Part shown: positions 7,274 to 16,550 of the stretch, piece after piece | Position numbering within the stretch: position 1 is the stretch's first letter | Layout: the number at the start of each line of letters is the position of its first letter | From: an uncultured Mucilaginibacter sp. | GTDB taxonomy: Bacteria > Bacteroidota > Bacteroidia > Sphingobacteriales > Sphingobacteriaceae | Direction of reading: 5' to 3' | Length of the DNA stretch: 37,123 nucleotides | NCBI GenBank assembly: GCA_903915155.1 | Contig: CAIWRU010000023.1 | Span: forward strand, 1 to 37,123 | Notes under the pieces: generated by a model | Database searches by the model: none | Told to the model about the DNA's origin: nothing | The model's input: only the letters and a program-made list of their open reading frames with translations | Made by a program: the position numbers and the translations under genes

Positions 7274-7444
7274 TTGACCGGTTGATTTTATAATGGCTAA
7301 AAATAAATAAAAAGGCGGGAGTTAGGTAATAAAAAATTTGACGGGGTCGTAAGTTGAAAACTTACAACATTTTGGGTCGAAGTTACGCTACGCTAAACTT
7401 AGACCAGCGTTGAGGCTGTTTGTGGGACACAAACAACGGGGAAT

Positions 7445-7482
7445 AAAAAAGCCCCGCCAATTTTGTTTAGCGGGGCTTTATA
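7445..7482 (-). terminator. Rho-independent terminator of pdhB
   Basis: A 10-bp stem AAAGCCCCGC (7448-7457) / GCGGGGCTTT (7470-7479) has a 12-nt loop. Read on the minus strand, it is followed by a T tract (complement of 7441-7447) about 50 nt beyond the pdhB stop. A strong candidate. Confidence 0.8.
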
Positions 7483-7528
7483 TCATGTAGCAACTAATCT
7501 CTAATCACTAACCTCTGGTCTCTATAAA

Positions 7529-8512
7529 CTATTTCACCAAATACATCACTTCCTTAACGGCTTTGATAACACGTTCAGGGTTTGGCAGGTATTCCTGTAT
7601 CAGGGTTGGTGCGTATGGCAATGGCACATCACCACCCATTATGCGCAGGATAGGTGAATCCAAATAATCAAACGCGTCTTTTTGCACTTTGAAGGCAATT
7701 TCGGTGGCTATTGAGCCTAAAGGCCAGCTTTCTTCAACCAAAACTAAACGGTTGGTTTTTTTAACTGAGTTGATAACAGTTTCGTAATCGATAGGGCGCA
7801 CGGTGCGCAGGTCGATCACCTCGGCATGGATGCCTTCTTTTTCCAATTCAGCTGCGGCAGCGTTAACTACCTTCATTATCTTGCCAAAACCTACCAAAGT
7901 TACATCGGTACCTTGCTTGGTTACGGCAGCTTTGCCTAATTCAATATAATAAGTTTCTTCGGGCACTTCGCCTTTATCACCATACATTAATTCCGATTCC
8001 ATAAAAATAACCGGATCGGGATCAATAATTGCCGATTTTAACAAGCCTTTGGCATCAGCCGGGTTTGATGGCACTACCACCTTTAAACCCGGGCAGTTGG
8101 CATACCAGCTTTCAAAACACTGGCTGTGCTGCGAGCTTAGCATACCTGCGTTACCGGTAGGGCCGCGAAATACGATAGGCACCGAGAACTGGCCACCGCT
8201 CATAGACATGATCTTGGCAGCGCCGTTTATCACTTGGTCGATGGCTACGAGCGAGAAATTGAACGTCATGAACTCTATTATCGGGCGCAGGCCGTTCATG
8301 GCCGAGCCGATGCCTATACCGGCAAAGCCCAATTCAGAAATGGGGGTATCAATAACACGTTTAGCGCCAAATTCATCAAGCATACCCTGGCTCACTTTAT
8401 AGGCACCATTGTATTCGGCAACTTCTTCGCCCATTAGGTATATTTTATCGTCGTTGCGCATTTCTTCAACCATTGCTTCGCGAAGCGCTTCCCTGAATTG
8501 TATTGCTCTCAT
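7529..8512 (-). CDS. pdhB: Pyruvate dehydrogenase E1 component, beta subunit
   Basis: 327 residues from the ATG at 8510-8512 (MRAIQFREALREAM). The frame is open to 8566, but that extension overlaps the promoter, and E1-beta proteins of this family have about 325-328 residues. It has the transketolase pyrimidine-binding domain (MGEEVAEYNGAYKVSQGML, DTPISELGFAGIGIG with the Glu that activates thiamine diphosphate), the HSQCFESWYANCPGLKVVVPS segment, and the transketolase C-terminal domain (VTLVGFGKI, EVIDLRTVRPID, LVLVEESWPLG). With the alpha subunit (not in the window) it decarboxylates pyruvate and acetylates lipoamide on E2. It stands alone here, with its own promoter and terminator. A branched-chain E1-beta is the alternative, but the PDH reading fits better. 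Confidence 0.9.
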   Translation of the reverse strand: MRAIQFREALREAMVEEMRNDDKIYLMGEEVAEYNGAYKVSQGMLDEFGAKRVIDTPISELGFAGIGIGSAMNGLRPIIEFMTFNFSLVAIDQVINGAAKIMSMSGGQFSVPIVFRGPTGNAGMLSSQHSQCFESWYANCPGLKVVVPSNPADAKGLLKSAIIDPDPVIFMESELMYGDKGEVPEETYYIELGKAAVTKQGTDVTLVGFGKIMKVVNAAAAELEKEGIHAEVIDLRTVRPIDYETVINSVKKTNRLVLVEESWPLGSIATEIAFKVQKDAFDYLDSPILRIMGGDVPLPYAPTLIQEYLPNPERVIKAVKEVMYLVK

Positions 8513-8536
8513 TTTAATCCGAAAAATTTTATGGCG

Positions 8537-8566
8537 CAAATATAGGGATTGATGCGTTAAAAACAA
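8537..8566 (-). promoter_or_regulatory. Bacteroidota-type promoter of pdhB
   Basis: On the minus strand TTG (complement 8564-8566), a 19-bp spacer, then TATATTTG (complement 8537-8544), matching the -33/-7 consensus TTG-N19-TAnnTTTG. It is the best promoter match in the window. Its position 25 bp before the ATG at 8512 settles that start. Confidence 0.7.
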
Positions 8567-8642
8567 CCCGTGTAATTTTAAAGCGGAATTTTTATTGCTT
8601 GTGTGTATATGTTTTTTACATTTATCTGTAAATCCTTATCAC

Positions 8643-10526
8643 ATGAAATTCCCATCAATAAAAACACTGGCCGAAAGCGCGGGTAAAACCATTAAGCGTT
8701 TCCCCTTTGAAATACTGTTTGCCTTAGCGGGTACTATAGCGGCAACAATTAAAATTGAGCTATCGGACGTAAACCGTGTGGGCGAAAACTGGTGCCTGCG
8801 TGTAATGATAATTGGGAACCTTGGCCTGCTATTAAATTTGGCAGCTACGCTATATGCTGAAAGTGATGATTTAAAATTAAGCCGTAAATTGCTGTTGCAC
8901 ATGATAACTACTGTTGTGGCCTTATCGTTATTATTTGTTATAAACCCGGGCATACGTGAGGCCGATTTTGTTCGTTTCTTTTTGCTTAGCCTGGGATTAC
9001 ACTTGCTTGTAGCCTTTGCCGCTTTTACAAAAGGATATAATATACAGGGGTTCTGGCAATTTAATAAAACGCTTTTTCTGCGGTTTTTAACGTCAGCTTT
9101 ATATGGTATTGTTCTTTTTCTGGGTTTGTCGGCTGCTATTGGAGCGATGAACTACCTGTTTAACTTTAAATTTGAATGGGATACGTTTTCCATTTTATTT
9201 ACATGGATAGTAGGCATATTCAGCACCACTTTTTTCCTGGCGGGCGTACCGTCCAATTTCATGGCGCTTAATGATGACACCAGCTATCCTAAAGGGTTAA
9301 AAGTTTTTACTCAATATGTACTTATTCCGCTGGCCAGTGTATATGTATTAATATTACTGGCCTATGAAATTAAAATATTGATAGAGTGGAACCTGCCAAA
9401 AGGCTCGGTATCTTATTTAATATTGAGCTATGCCGTGTTTGGTATATTATCGCTGTTGCTTGTTTATCCTGTACGCGATCAGGCCGAGAACAAATGGTTG
9501 AAAACCTATACCCGTAGTTTCTATTTTTTATTGATCCCGCTACTGGGCTTATTATTTGTAGCCGTAGCCCAACGATTGTCGAGCTATGGTATAACGGAAC
9601 CCAGGTACTTTTTAATAGCGCTTGCCTGCTGGCTGCTATTTATTACCTGCTATTTCCTGTTCTCCAAAAAACAGAATATTAAGACCATTCCTGTATCATT
9701 ATGCATCGTAACGCTTTTATCGGTATACGGCCCGCAAAGTGCGTTCTCAGTTTCGATGTATTCGCAAAGAAGTATTTTGGTTAATATTTTAAAAAGGAAC
9801 AATGCTTATAAAAATGGCAAATTATTGCCAGTGAAAAAAATAAGTACAAAGGATGGCGGCCGTGCCTCTGATGTATTGTATTACCTGGTTAACCACCACG
9901 ACCTTACATCGCTACAGCCATATTTTACTACTGACCTAAGTGCAGTAAGTGATTCGCTAAGCAAGCAGAAAAGCCAATGGAATGGTAATTTTATTGTTGA
10001 AAATTATGAGCTGCGCGAAAGAAAACTAAACTGGGCAAGCAAGCAGCTTGGTTTAAATAAATATCCCGGTTATTTTGGTTCAAGATACGCTGTGGATTCT
10101 GCCACGGCGATGACTAACTACATTTTTAGAAAGGACGGCGATATAGATAATATAAAAGACTACGATTATTTTGTAAATGCAAAAGGTTATAACGACACTA
10201 CCACCCAATTATTTGGCGGGATAAAATTCATTGAACAAAAAAAGTCGTATAGCGACTATTCCCTCGAAATAAATAATGAAAAAGTATCGTTTGATGTGAC
10301 GGACCTTGCTAAAAAATTAATAGCGGCTAAAAAAAGCTACAATAGAGTAAAAAGCGATACCAGCGATAACCAATATGTAGTTGCCGATGATCAGCTCCTG
10401 CTTATTAAAGAAACCGCGCATTATAAAGTAGCGCTTATGGTGCGGACATTAAATGCAAATCAAGCCGGGAAAGGAGAGGTTCGTGTAGTTTATGCAGATG
10501 CTAATTACCTCATCAAGATAAAATAA
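8643..10526 (+). CDS. DUF4153 family multi-pass membrane protein
   Basis: 627 residues from the ATG at 8643 (MKFPSIKTLAESAGKTI); an upstream TTG at 8595 is less likely. The N-terminal two-thirds (about 20-400) contain about eleven to twelve hydrophobic segments. The remainder (about 410-627) is a soluble, probably periplasmic tail rich in Lys and Tyr (NPLNWASKQLGL-like helices, ending in ANYLIKIK). FPFEILFALAGTIAATIKIE at the N-terminus is typical of DUF4153 proteins, whose function is unknown. It is divergent from pdhB. A glycosyltransferase gene follows after 7 bp, so the two may share a transcript. Confidence 0.8.
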   Translation: MKFPSIKTLAESAGKTIKRFPFEILFALAGTIAATIKIELSDVNRVGENWCLRVMIIGNLGLLLNLAATLYAESDDLKLSRKLLLHMITTVVALSLLFVINPGIREADFVRFFLLSLGLHLLVAFAAFTKGYNIQGFWQFNKTLFLRFLTSALYGIVLFLGLSAAIGAMNYLFNFKFEWDTFSILFTWIVGIFSTTFFLAGVPSNFMALNDDTSYPKGLKVFTQYVLIPLASVYVLILLAYEIKILIEWNLPKGSVSYLILSYAVFGILSLLLVYPVRDQAENKWLKTYTRSFYFLLIPLLGLLFVAVAQRLSSYGITEPRYFLIALACWLLFITCYFLFSKKQNIKTIPVSLCIVTLLSVYGPQSAFSVSMYSQRSILVNILKRNNAYKNGKLLPVKKISTKDGGRASDVLYYLVNHHDLTSLQPYFTTDLSAVSDSLSKQKSQWNGNFIVENYELRERKLNWASKQLGLNKYPGYFGSRYAVDSATAMTNYIFRKDGDIDNIKDYDYFVNAKGYNDTTTQLFGGIKFIEQKKSYSDYSLEINNEKVSFDVTDLAKKLIAAKKSYNRVKSDTSDNQYVVADDQLLLIKETAHYKVALMVRTLNANQAGKGEVRVVYADANYLIKIK

Positions 10527-10533
10527 GTAGAAC

Positions 10534-11349
10534 TTGGATAACACCCTGCCTAAAAAAATATGGTTCCTGTGGTTGCAAGGGCTTGAAAATGCGCCGCTGC
10601 TGGTGCGTAAATGCTATGAATCGTGGGTGATGCATAACCCGGGCTGGGTGGTTATTTTGCTCGATGAAAATAATATTAATAGTTATATGCCACCGGTGCA
10701 AAAACGTGTCTCAAGCCAGGCATTGTCGGATATATTACGCATAAACTTATTGGCAAAACATGGCGGTGTTTGGGTGGATGCCACGTGTTTTTGTATGAGA
10801 CCACTGGATGAATGGCTGTTTGATAACTTATCCTCGGGCTTTTTTGCTTTTGAACGGCCCGGTCCCGACCGAATGCTCTCGAGCTGGTTTATTGCTACAG
10901 AGAAATACAATTACATTGCAAGTACCTATTGTAATAAGGTAAACCTGTATTGGGCCGATAACCCGGATTTACAACATATTGAAAACTCAGGGTGGAAAAA
11001 GCTGAACAAGCCGCTGCTGCGAATGAAAAGGCAAATATGGTTCAGCAAGCTTGCCACTGGTATATTAAAGGTACATCCATATTTCTGGTTCCATTATTTG
11101 TTTGAGCAGATCTATTTGCATGATGATAACTTTAAAGCGATGTGGGATGCTACGCCGCGAATAAGTGCCGATATACCTCACGCCCTTTTGTTTGCAGGTA
11201 TTTACAGCCCGTTAACCCCCGAAATAAAAGCGCATATTGATAATAAAGTGTCGCCTCTTTATAAGCTTACGTGGAAGTATGATGCGCCAGCTGATTTGGA
11301 TGGGACGATTATGGATTATTTGTATGGAGCAACCGATCAGGTCATTTAA
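10534..11349 (+). CDS. Capsular-polysaccharide-type glycosyltransferase (Caps_synth/DXD sugar transferase family)
   Basis: 271 residues. The start is a TTG at 10534: an in-frame stop stands two codons upstream, and the conserved LPKKIWFLWLQGLENAP begins within five residues, so no later start fits. The family core is present: ILRINLLAKHGGVWVDATCF, where the GGVWVDAT segment supplies the nucleotide-sugar/metal-binding acidic residues. WSWFIA-like and YWADNPDLQH segments follow. Cytoplasmic; it would transfer a sugar in capsule, exopolysaccharide or glycan synthesis, with donor and acceptor unknown. It has no capsule neighbours. It lies 7 bp after the DUF4153 gene and overlaps the convergent lipoprotein gene by 8 bp. 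Confidence 0.8.
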   Translation: MDNTLPKKIWFLWLQGLENAPLLVRKCYESWVMHNPGWVVILLDENNINSYMPPVQKRVSSQALSDILRINLLAKHGGVWVDATCFCMRPLDEWLFDNLSSGFFAFERPGPDRMLSSWFIATEKYNYIASTYCNKVNLYWADNPDLQHIENSGWKKLNKPLLRMKRQIWFSKLATGILKVHPYFWFHYLFEQIYLHDDNFKAMWDATPRISADIPHALLFAGIYSPLTPEIKAHIDNKVSPLYKLTWKYDAPADLDGTIMDYLYGATDQVI

Positions 11350-12037
11350 TCATCGTAGTATCAATTTCGAACATTTTAGGGTCGACAGCTTCTTCTTTTA
11401 CAGATATGACATCATAAGTTTTACTAGACAAAATATTTTTGTGTGAACTATCAAAATGGACAGTTTTAAATTTTAGATAGAATGCTCCCGATTCATTTAT
11501 AGTTTTGTTAAAAAAGCCGAGATTCCAGTTTGCAAAGTGTTGTTTATCTACTTTTAAATATCCCCTTGAAAATACAAAATTTATGTCTGTGTAAGTGGTA
11601 GAATCTTTCCCCGGGTAGCTGATATTAACCTCTATATCTTCGCATTTCTTTGAAAGTACCTGATCATTTAATTTTTTTACTTTAAAGCCTTCAAGCTTCT
11701 GAAGGGGGAAATTTAAATCCAGATGATGCAAGGTGTCCGAAGTATTAAAAAGAAATAATCGTAAAGTTTTATCTGCAAAATAATAATCTTTAACTACATG
11801 AAATTTGGGGGATGTTCGAGAGTGCACGCCTACATAATTTCCATTAGCATAAAAAAGCTGTACTGTATCATCTGTATTTATAATGCCATTACTGGCTTTT
11901 TCTATTTCATGATAAGTGATTACACCCTCAAATTCATTTTTGTCTACTTTATTTTTAGAGCTTTTTGCAGGATTACAACTATAACTTAAGATACAAAATA
12001 TTGTCGGGGAAAATAAAATGAGGATTTTTTTAAACAT
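11342..12037 (-). CDS. Predicted lipoprotein of unknown function, GC-poor
   Basis: 231 residues. The signal peptide ends in the lipobox LSYSC (Cys21). The mature part (EFEGVITYHEIEKAS, VKDYYFADKTLRLFLF, YFKxxKTVHFDSSHK-like strands) is beta-rich and looks like small Bacteroidota lipoproteins that resemble DUF4412-type or outer-membrane lipid carrier folds, but I do not recognise a family with confidence. Two sampled 60-base lines of this gene have about 28% G+C, against about 50% in a sampled line of the ABC gene downstream, which suggests transfer or relaxed selection. Its last 8 bp overlap the convergent glycosyltransferase gene. Start ATG at 12035-12037. Confidence 0.75.
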   Translation of the reverse strand: MFKKILILFSPTIFCILSYSCNPAKSSKNKVDKNEFEGVITYHEIEKASNGIINTDDTVQLFYANGNYVGVHSRTSPKFHVVKDYYFADKTLRLFLFNTSDTLHHLDLNFPLQKLEGFKVKKLNDQVLSKKCEDIEVNISYPGKDSTTYTDINFVFSRGYLKVDKQHFANWNLGFFNKTINESGAFYLKFKTVHFDSSHKNILSSKTYDVISVKEEAVDPKMFEIDTTMIK

Positions 12038-12201
12038 GCGCTTATTACAGGTTTAGGCTTTGAGATAAATCACACTTTTACTCTTAAAAAAATTAAAAAG
12101 CAAATTTAAAGGTAGGAAAAGAATATTTTGTGAAAGCATTATTTTTAATTTCACTATTCAAATATTTTTTAACTTACGGCCATAGAACTTAAACACAACA
12201 T

Positions 12202-12975
12202 ATGAGCGAGACCCCTATTATCCAAATTCGCAATTTATCAAAATCATACGATACAAAACTGGTGCTTAAAGGCCTAACCTTGGACATTTATCCCGGGCAG
12301 GTATTGGGCTATATCGGGCCTAACGGCGCGGGCAAATCAACCACGGTAAAAATATTGACGGGGCTTATCCCCGATTTCCAGGGGCAGGTGATCATAAACG
12401 GCATCAGTATGGCCGATGATCCTCAAGAAATAAAAAAGCTGATTGGCTATGTGCCTGAGAATGCTGAAATATATGATGTGCTTACGCCAATGGAATACCT
12501 TGATTTTATTGGCAAACTATATGGCATGGAAGAGGCAACACTGCATGACAGGGCGCGAAAATTACTGGCCGCCTTTGGACTGGCCGCTAATGTTGATGAC
12601 CGGATGGATACCTTCTCGAAAGGGATGAAGCAAAAAGTACTGCTGACGGCCGGTATCATCCATAACCCAAAGATAATTATACTGGACGAGCCTTTGTCGG
12701 GCCTGGATGCTAACGCGGTGATATTGGTGAAGGAATTGATCATGCGTTTGTCGAAAGAGGGAAAGACCATATTTTACTGCTCGCATATGATGGATATTGT
12801 GGAAAAAGTGGCCGACCGGATACTACTGATAGATAAGGGGGCGATAATTGCCGACGGTACTTTTGAATCGTTAAAACAAAATCATAGCGATACACTGGAG
12901 AGCATATTTTCGAAATTAACGGGGCATGGTGATTCAACAACTGAAACCGATGCCATTATCAACGCCCTGGATTAA
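12202..12975 (+). CDS. ABC transporter ATP-binding protein
   Basis: 257 residues. Walker A GPNGAGKST (39-47), a Q-loop region YVPENAEIYD with Glu in place of Gln (86), signature FSKGMKQK (138-145), Walker B IIILDEP (158-164), D-loop SGLD and H-loop SH (194-195) are all in order. The signature FSKGM instead of LSGGQ is normal for ABC-2-type exporters. The protein would energise the permease encoded 5 bp downstream on the same strand. The cargo is not evident. The start is the ATG at 12202; no Shine-Dalgarno is seen. Confidence 0.92.
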   Translation: MSETPIIQIRNLSKSYDTKLVLKGLTLDIYPGQVLGYIGPNGAGKSTTVKILTGLIPDFQGQVIINGISMADDPQEIKKLIGYVPENAEIYDVLTPMEYLDFIGKLYGMEEATLHDRARKLLAAFGLAANVDDRMDTFSKGMKQKVLLTAGIIHNPKIIILDEPLSGLDANAVILVKELIMRLSKEGKTIFYCSHMMDIVEKVADRILLIDKGAIIADGTFESLKQNHSDTLESIFSKLTGHGDSTTETDAIINALD

Positions 12976-12980
12976 CCGTT

Positions 12981-14687
12981 ATGGATAAAATATTTTTACG
13001 TTTCGTAGCGCTGCTGAACCCCATTTTGAAAAAAACAGGCGTTGACACCGATCAGCTACAGATCATACTAAAAACAAAACTGCTGATTGATGAACGCAGG
13101 CCAAAAGCCACGTTCGCGGCTAAGCGGAATGCCACTCCGAAAAATCCCGGCAAGGTGCAGAACCCGATATTTATCAGCATAATGACAATAGTTCTGGGGT
13201 TTATATTAAGCATATTTCTGTTTTTAGGTAAGGCAACGCCCTATGTTGCCCAAACGCTGTATTTCATTGCTTTTATGGTGATGATGTCGATAACGCTGAT
13301 ATCGGACTTTACCTCTGTACTGGTCGACCCACGCGACCAGTTCATTCTGTTACCCCGGCCGGTTAATGACCGTACGGTTGCCGTAGCCCGCATATTACAC
13401 ATCAGCATTTATATTACACGCCTGGCTTTATTGCAGGGCATTGGTGGTATAATTGTTATAGGCTTTATTGATGGCCCCTGGGCTGCGCCGTTATTTTTTA
13501 TACAGATACTGGAGGCTACCTTCCTGAGCATATTTACGGTGAATATTATTTACCTGGTGCTGATGCGGTTTGTGAGCCCGCAAAAATTTAAGGACATTAT
13601 CAGCTATTTCCAGATAGGTTTTTCGGTATTGATATTCGCCACCTATTATTTGCTGCCGAAGCTGATCAATGTTTCGGCACTGGCCGATATCAGCCTGCTG
13701 AGCCATTGGTGGGCATATGTTATACCCCCGGTTTGGATAGCTGCTTTAAACGAATTGCTGCTGCATCCCGGTCGTGCGGACGTTATTACGGCTGTACTTG
13801 CCGTAATAGGGCTGGTGATGCCGGTTATAGGCTTGTGGCTGGTTGCAAAAGTATTGGCGCCGGGCTTTAACAGGCGATTATCGATCATTGCTACATCCGA
13901 CGGGAACAGTAATTCGGCGGCGAATATTAAGAAAGCGGGTAAATTTAGTTTGATAGACAAAATAGGTTCAATAATCACCTCTGACCCGGTGGAGAACGCG
14001 GGCTTTAACATCACCCGTAAACTGGCGGCGCGTACCCGCGAATTTAAGCTGAAGGTTTACCCATCGTTTGCTTACGTGCCTATTTACTTTTTATATTTTA
14101 CGCTGAATGGCAGCAACGGCACAAGTGTTTCGCAACGCATTGGTAAAATGCAAACCGGGCATAGCTATGTTTTCCTGATATACCTGTGCACGTTTATATT
14201 GATGACGGTGCTATCCAACGTCTCCATGTCGTCCAAATATAAATCGGCCTGGGTTTATTATGCTTTGCCGGTTGATCAGCCGGGTAAGATATTATCGGGC
14301 ATGTACAAGGCCATTATTACCCTTTATTTTTTGCCCTATTGTTTGGTGATAGGCATAACCAGCGTTTTTATATGGGGGCCGCAAACCATAAACGATAGCA
14401 TTGTGGCCTTTTTATTTTGTACCATTTACGGCATGATAGTGGCGATTTTTACGGTGAAGGGCTTGCCTTTTTCTAAACCGGTTATTGCCAAGCAAGGCGG
14501 TGGCAAATTCATCACTTCCATGTTGATGCTGGCATTTATAGCCGCAGTAGGGTTTGGCCATTATTACATCATGCAATGGGAAATGGTGATATGGATAGCG
14601 ATAATCCCGTTATTGTTTATTAACTGGATCATGTTTTATTATTATAAGAGGCAGACGTGGGATAATATTGAGTTTGTGGATGTGTAG
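12981..14687 (+). CDS. ABC transporter permease, multi-pass membrane protein
   Basis: 568 residues with about twelve hydrophobic segments (the first pair near 62-115, the last group near 480-560). An N-terminal cytoplasmic region (1-60) contains RRPKATFAAKRNA. A central soluble stretch (about 300-350) separates two membrane halves. It follows the ATPase gene by 5 bp and must be its partner, forming an ABC-2-like export or membrane-remodelling complex. The substrate is unknown. The TAG stop runs straight into a C/G-rich hairpin element. Start ATG 12981. Confidence 0.85.
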   Translation: MDKIFLRFVALLNPILKKTGVDTDQLQIILKTKLLIDERRPKATFAAKRNATPKNPGKVQNPIFISIMTIVLGFILSIFLFLGKATPYVAQTLYFIAFMVMMSITLISDFTSVLVDPRDQFILLPRPVNDRTVAVARILHISIYITRLALLQGIGGIIVIGFIDGPWAAPLFFIQILEATFLSIFTVNIIYLVLMRFVSPQKFKDIISYFQIGFSVLIFATYYLLPKLINVSALADISLLSHWWAYVIPPVWIAALNELLLHPGRADVITAVLAVIGLVMPVIGLWLVAKVLAPGFNRRLSIIATSDGNSNSAANIKKAGKFSLIDKIGSIITSDPVENAGFNITRKLAARTREFKLKVYPSFAYVPIYFLYFTLNGSNGTSVSQRIGKMQTGHSYVFLIYLCTFILMTVLSNVSMSSKYKSAWVYYALPVDQPGKILSGMYKAIITLYFLPYCLVIGITSVFIWGPQTINDSIVAFLFCTIYGMIVAIFTVKGLPFSKPVIAKQGGGKFITSMLMLAFIAAVGFGHYYIMQWEMVIWIAIIPLLFINWIMFYYYKRQTWDNIEFVDV

Positions 14688-14716
14688 CCCCCCACCCCCC
14701 TGAAGGGGGAGCTTAA
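14685..14716. repeat. Stop-codon-linked C/G-rich hairpin element (half copy)
   Basis: The stop TAG (14685-14687) is followed with no gap by CCCCCCACCCCCCTGAAGGG, then GGAGCTTAAG. The stem CCCCC/GGGGG surrounds TGAA (loop). The complement closely matches the element at 32490-32520. It may act as the terminator or 3' end of the ABC operon. Confidence 0.65.
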
Positions 14717-14776
14717 GAATTTGGTTTGATTTAAAAGCGCGTCGCTCACTCTTAAACCAGTTGCGGTATAATGGCG

Positions 14777-14867
14777 TTTGTCATTCTGACGAACGAAGAA
14801 TCTTCTACGATTGACTTGTGGCGAATTTGCATGGCGTAGAAGATGCTTCCTTCGTCAGCATGACAAA
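14777..14867. repeat. Intergenic inverted repeat, about 33-bp imperfect arms
   Basis: The left arm 14777-14809 contains GTCATTCTGACGAACGAAGA; the right arm 14835-14867 is its near complement (ATGCTTCCTTCGTCAGCATG...). They are separated by 25 bp and sit between convergent genes. Similar TGTCATxCTGAxGAACGAAG repeats are common in Bacteroidota genomes. Confidence 0.65.
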
Positions 14868-14924
14868 TTGGGAATTTTCGCTTCCCCAACTCATTTTCAA
14901 ATCATCAATTTTCAAATGAAATAT

Positions 14925-16550
14925 TTACCGCTCCCCCTTCATCTTCGAGGCTACTTCGAGCGCTTTATAGGCGTTGACTATGCCGCCGCTTTTACAAAGG
15001 GTGCTAAAATCAACTTTTTGATGGGTGCCGGGTTTGTTTACCATAAAGCCGGTTAACGGTGTGGCCGATTGCATAATGGCCTGCTTTAATTGCGCCGCGC
15101 TTAGTTTGGGATAATATTCGAGTATAAGCGCTGCAATGCCTGATACTATGGGGGCCGAGAAGCTGGTGCCATCGGCAGTGTTAAACTCAGCGCCGGAATT
15201 AATACTGGTTACTTTTTCGCCGGGGGCAAATACATCTACCGTATTTTTGCCGTAGTTACTAAAGCCTGTGGCCAATGTAGTATCTGCCCAGGGAGCTGAT
15301 GCGCCTACTTCTATTACATTTTCATCGTGTAAAGTTCCGTCTAAAAATGTGGTATTGGGGTATTCGGTTACCGAGTCGTTATTGAGGTTGTCATTACCGC
15401 AGGCTATTACCAGCAGCACATCTTTGGATGCCGCGTATTTAAAGGCGGCATCAACCCAATCCTTATGCGGCGATAGCTTTTTGCCAAAACTCATATTGAT
15501 AATCTTAGCGCCGTTATTAACCGCGTAACGTATGGCATTGGCAACGTCCTTATCATACTCATCGCCATTATCAAGGGCCTTTATCACCATTATGTTTACA
15601 TTGTCGGCAATGCCATCAATACCGTAGCCATTATCGCGTTTAGCGCCTATTAAACCGGCTACGCCTGTGCCGTGGTCGGCATCGCTGTATTTCAAAATAT
15701 TATTGCCGTAGGGTTTGCCATCATTCACATCGGGGTCATCGCCTACTATCTCGCCGCGCGCTTTTAGGTCGGGATTCAGATCATTATTTAGCTTTTTTAT
15801 ATAGTCGCTTACATCCTTTATTACCGCAACGTTGGTACTGCTTGTTCCCTCCTGCTGAAAAACCTGCGTCCATACCATTTTGCTGTCGATAATGGTGTCG
15901 TTCTTGCTTTGCAGTTTTTCCAGGTCGGACATTGAAAAGCTACCTCCGGGCGGCAGGTTAAGGGCCTTTTTTATAAAGCCGTTGCTTATCATCAGCGCGC
16001 TTAATTCGGGCCGCAGGTATTGCAGGTCGCTGGTTGAACGCGCAACGGTTGAATCGTGCATTACCTTCACCTTTAACCAGTAGACGTATTCCTTATCATC
16101 GCCATTTATTGGCGCTTTAACGTTGGCGTACTTACCCTGAAGCTTATAAAAGCTGCGGGTTTCTTCGCTGGTTTCATCAATATCAGCCCTGCCGTTTTTC
16201 CCGCCTAAAAAATTCCATCCATGCTTGTCGTCCACATAACCGTTATGGTCGTCGTCCTTGTTGTTACCCGGTTTTTCATTGGGGTTTACCCAAAGCACAC
16301 CTTGCAAATCCTGCTGCAGCGTGTCGACACCACTATCAATGATGGACACCAATACCGTTTTGCTCTTTTTCCCTTTTAAAAACTGGTAGGCATCATTCAG
16401 GCTGACACCAAAATAGCCATCAGTTTTCAGATCGAGCGTGTGCCAGTTTTTGGGCGGATCGGGGCGTAATGACGGCGTTTGTGCAACGGCAAATATTGCC
16501 GGCAGTAAAAATATCAATCCTAAGAAAAAACCGCGAGTATTAATGTTCAT
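14925..16550 (-). CDS. Secreted subtilisin-family (S8) serine protease
   Basis: 541 residues with a signal peptide (1-24, AVAQ). The catalytic triad is visible: Asp72 in SIIDSGVDT, His293 in DADHGTGVAGLIGA and Ser463 in DGTSFSAPIVSG; the oxyanion-hole Asn386 is in IACGNDN. The Ca-binding-like GNNKDDDHNGYVDDKHGWNF (about 95-114) follows Asp72, as in many Bacteroidota subtilases. About 220 residues separate Asp and His, far more than the roughly 30 of subtilisin, through a helical insert (about 125-260). It probably acts in the periplasm or outside; there is no propeptide of usual size and no type IX C-terminal domain. Start ATG at 16548-16550; a repeat element ends just upstream. Confidence 0.9.
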   Translation of the reverse strand: MNINTRGFFLGLIFLLPAIFAVAQTPSLRPDPPKNWHTLDLKTDGYFGVSLNDAYQFLKGKKSKTVLVSIIDSGVDTLQQDLQGVLWVNPNEKPGNNKDDDHNGYVDDKHGWNFLGGKNGRADIDETSEETRSFYKLQGKYANVKAPINGDDKEYVYWLKVKVMHDSTVARSTSDLQYLRPELSALMISNGFIKKALNLPPGGSFSMSDLEKLQSKNDTIIDSKMVWTQVFQQEGTSSTNVAVIKDVSDYIKKLNNDLNPDLKARGEIVGDDPDVNDGKPYGNNILKYSDADHGTGVAGLIGAKRDNGYGIDGIADNVNIMVIKALDNGDEYDKDVANAIRYAVNNGAKIINMSFGKKLSPHKDWVDAAFKYAASKDVLLVIACGNDNLNNDSVTEYPNTTFLDGTLHDENVIEVGASAPWADTTLATGFSNYGKNTVDVFAPGEKVTSINSGAEFNTADGTSFSAPIVSGIAALILEYYPKLSAAQLKQAIMQSATPLTGFMVNKPGTHQKVDFSTLCKSGGIVNAYKALEVASKMKGER

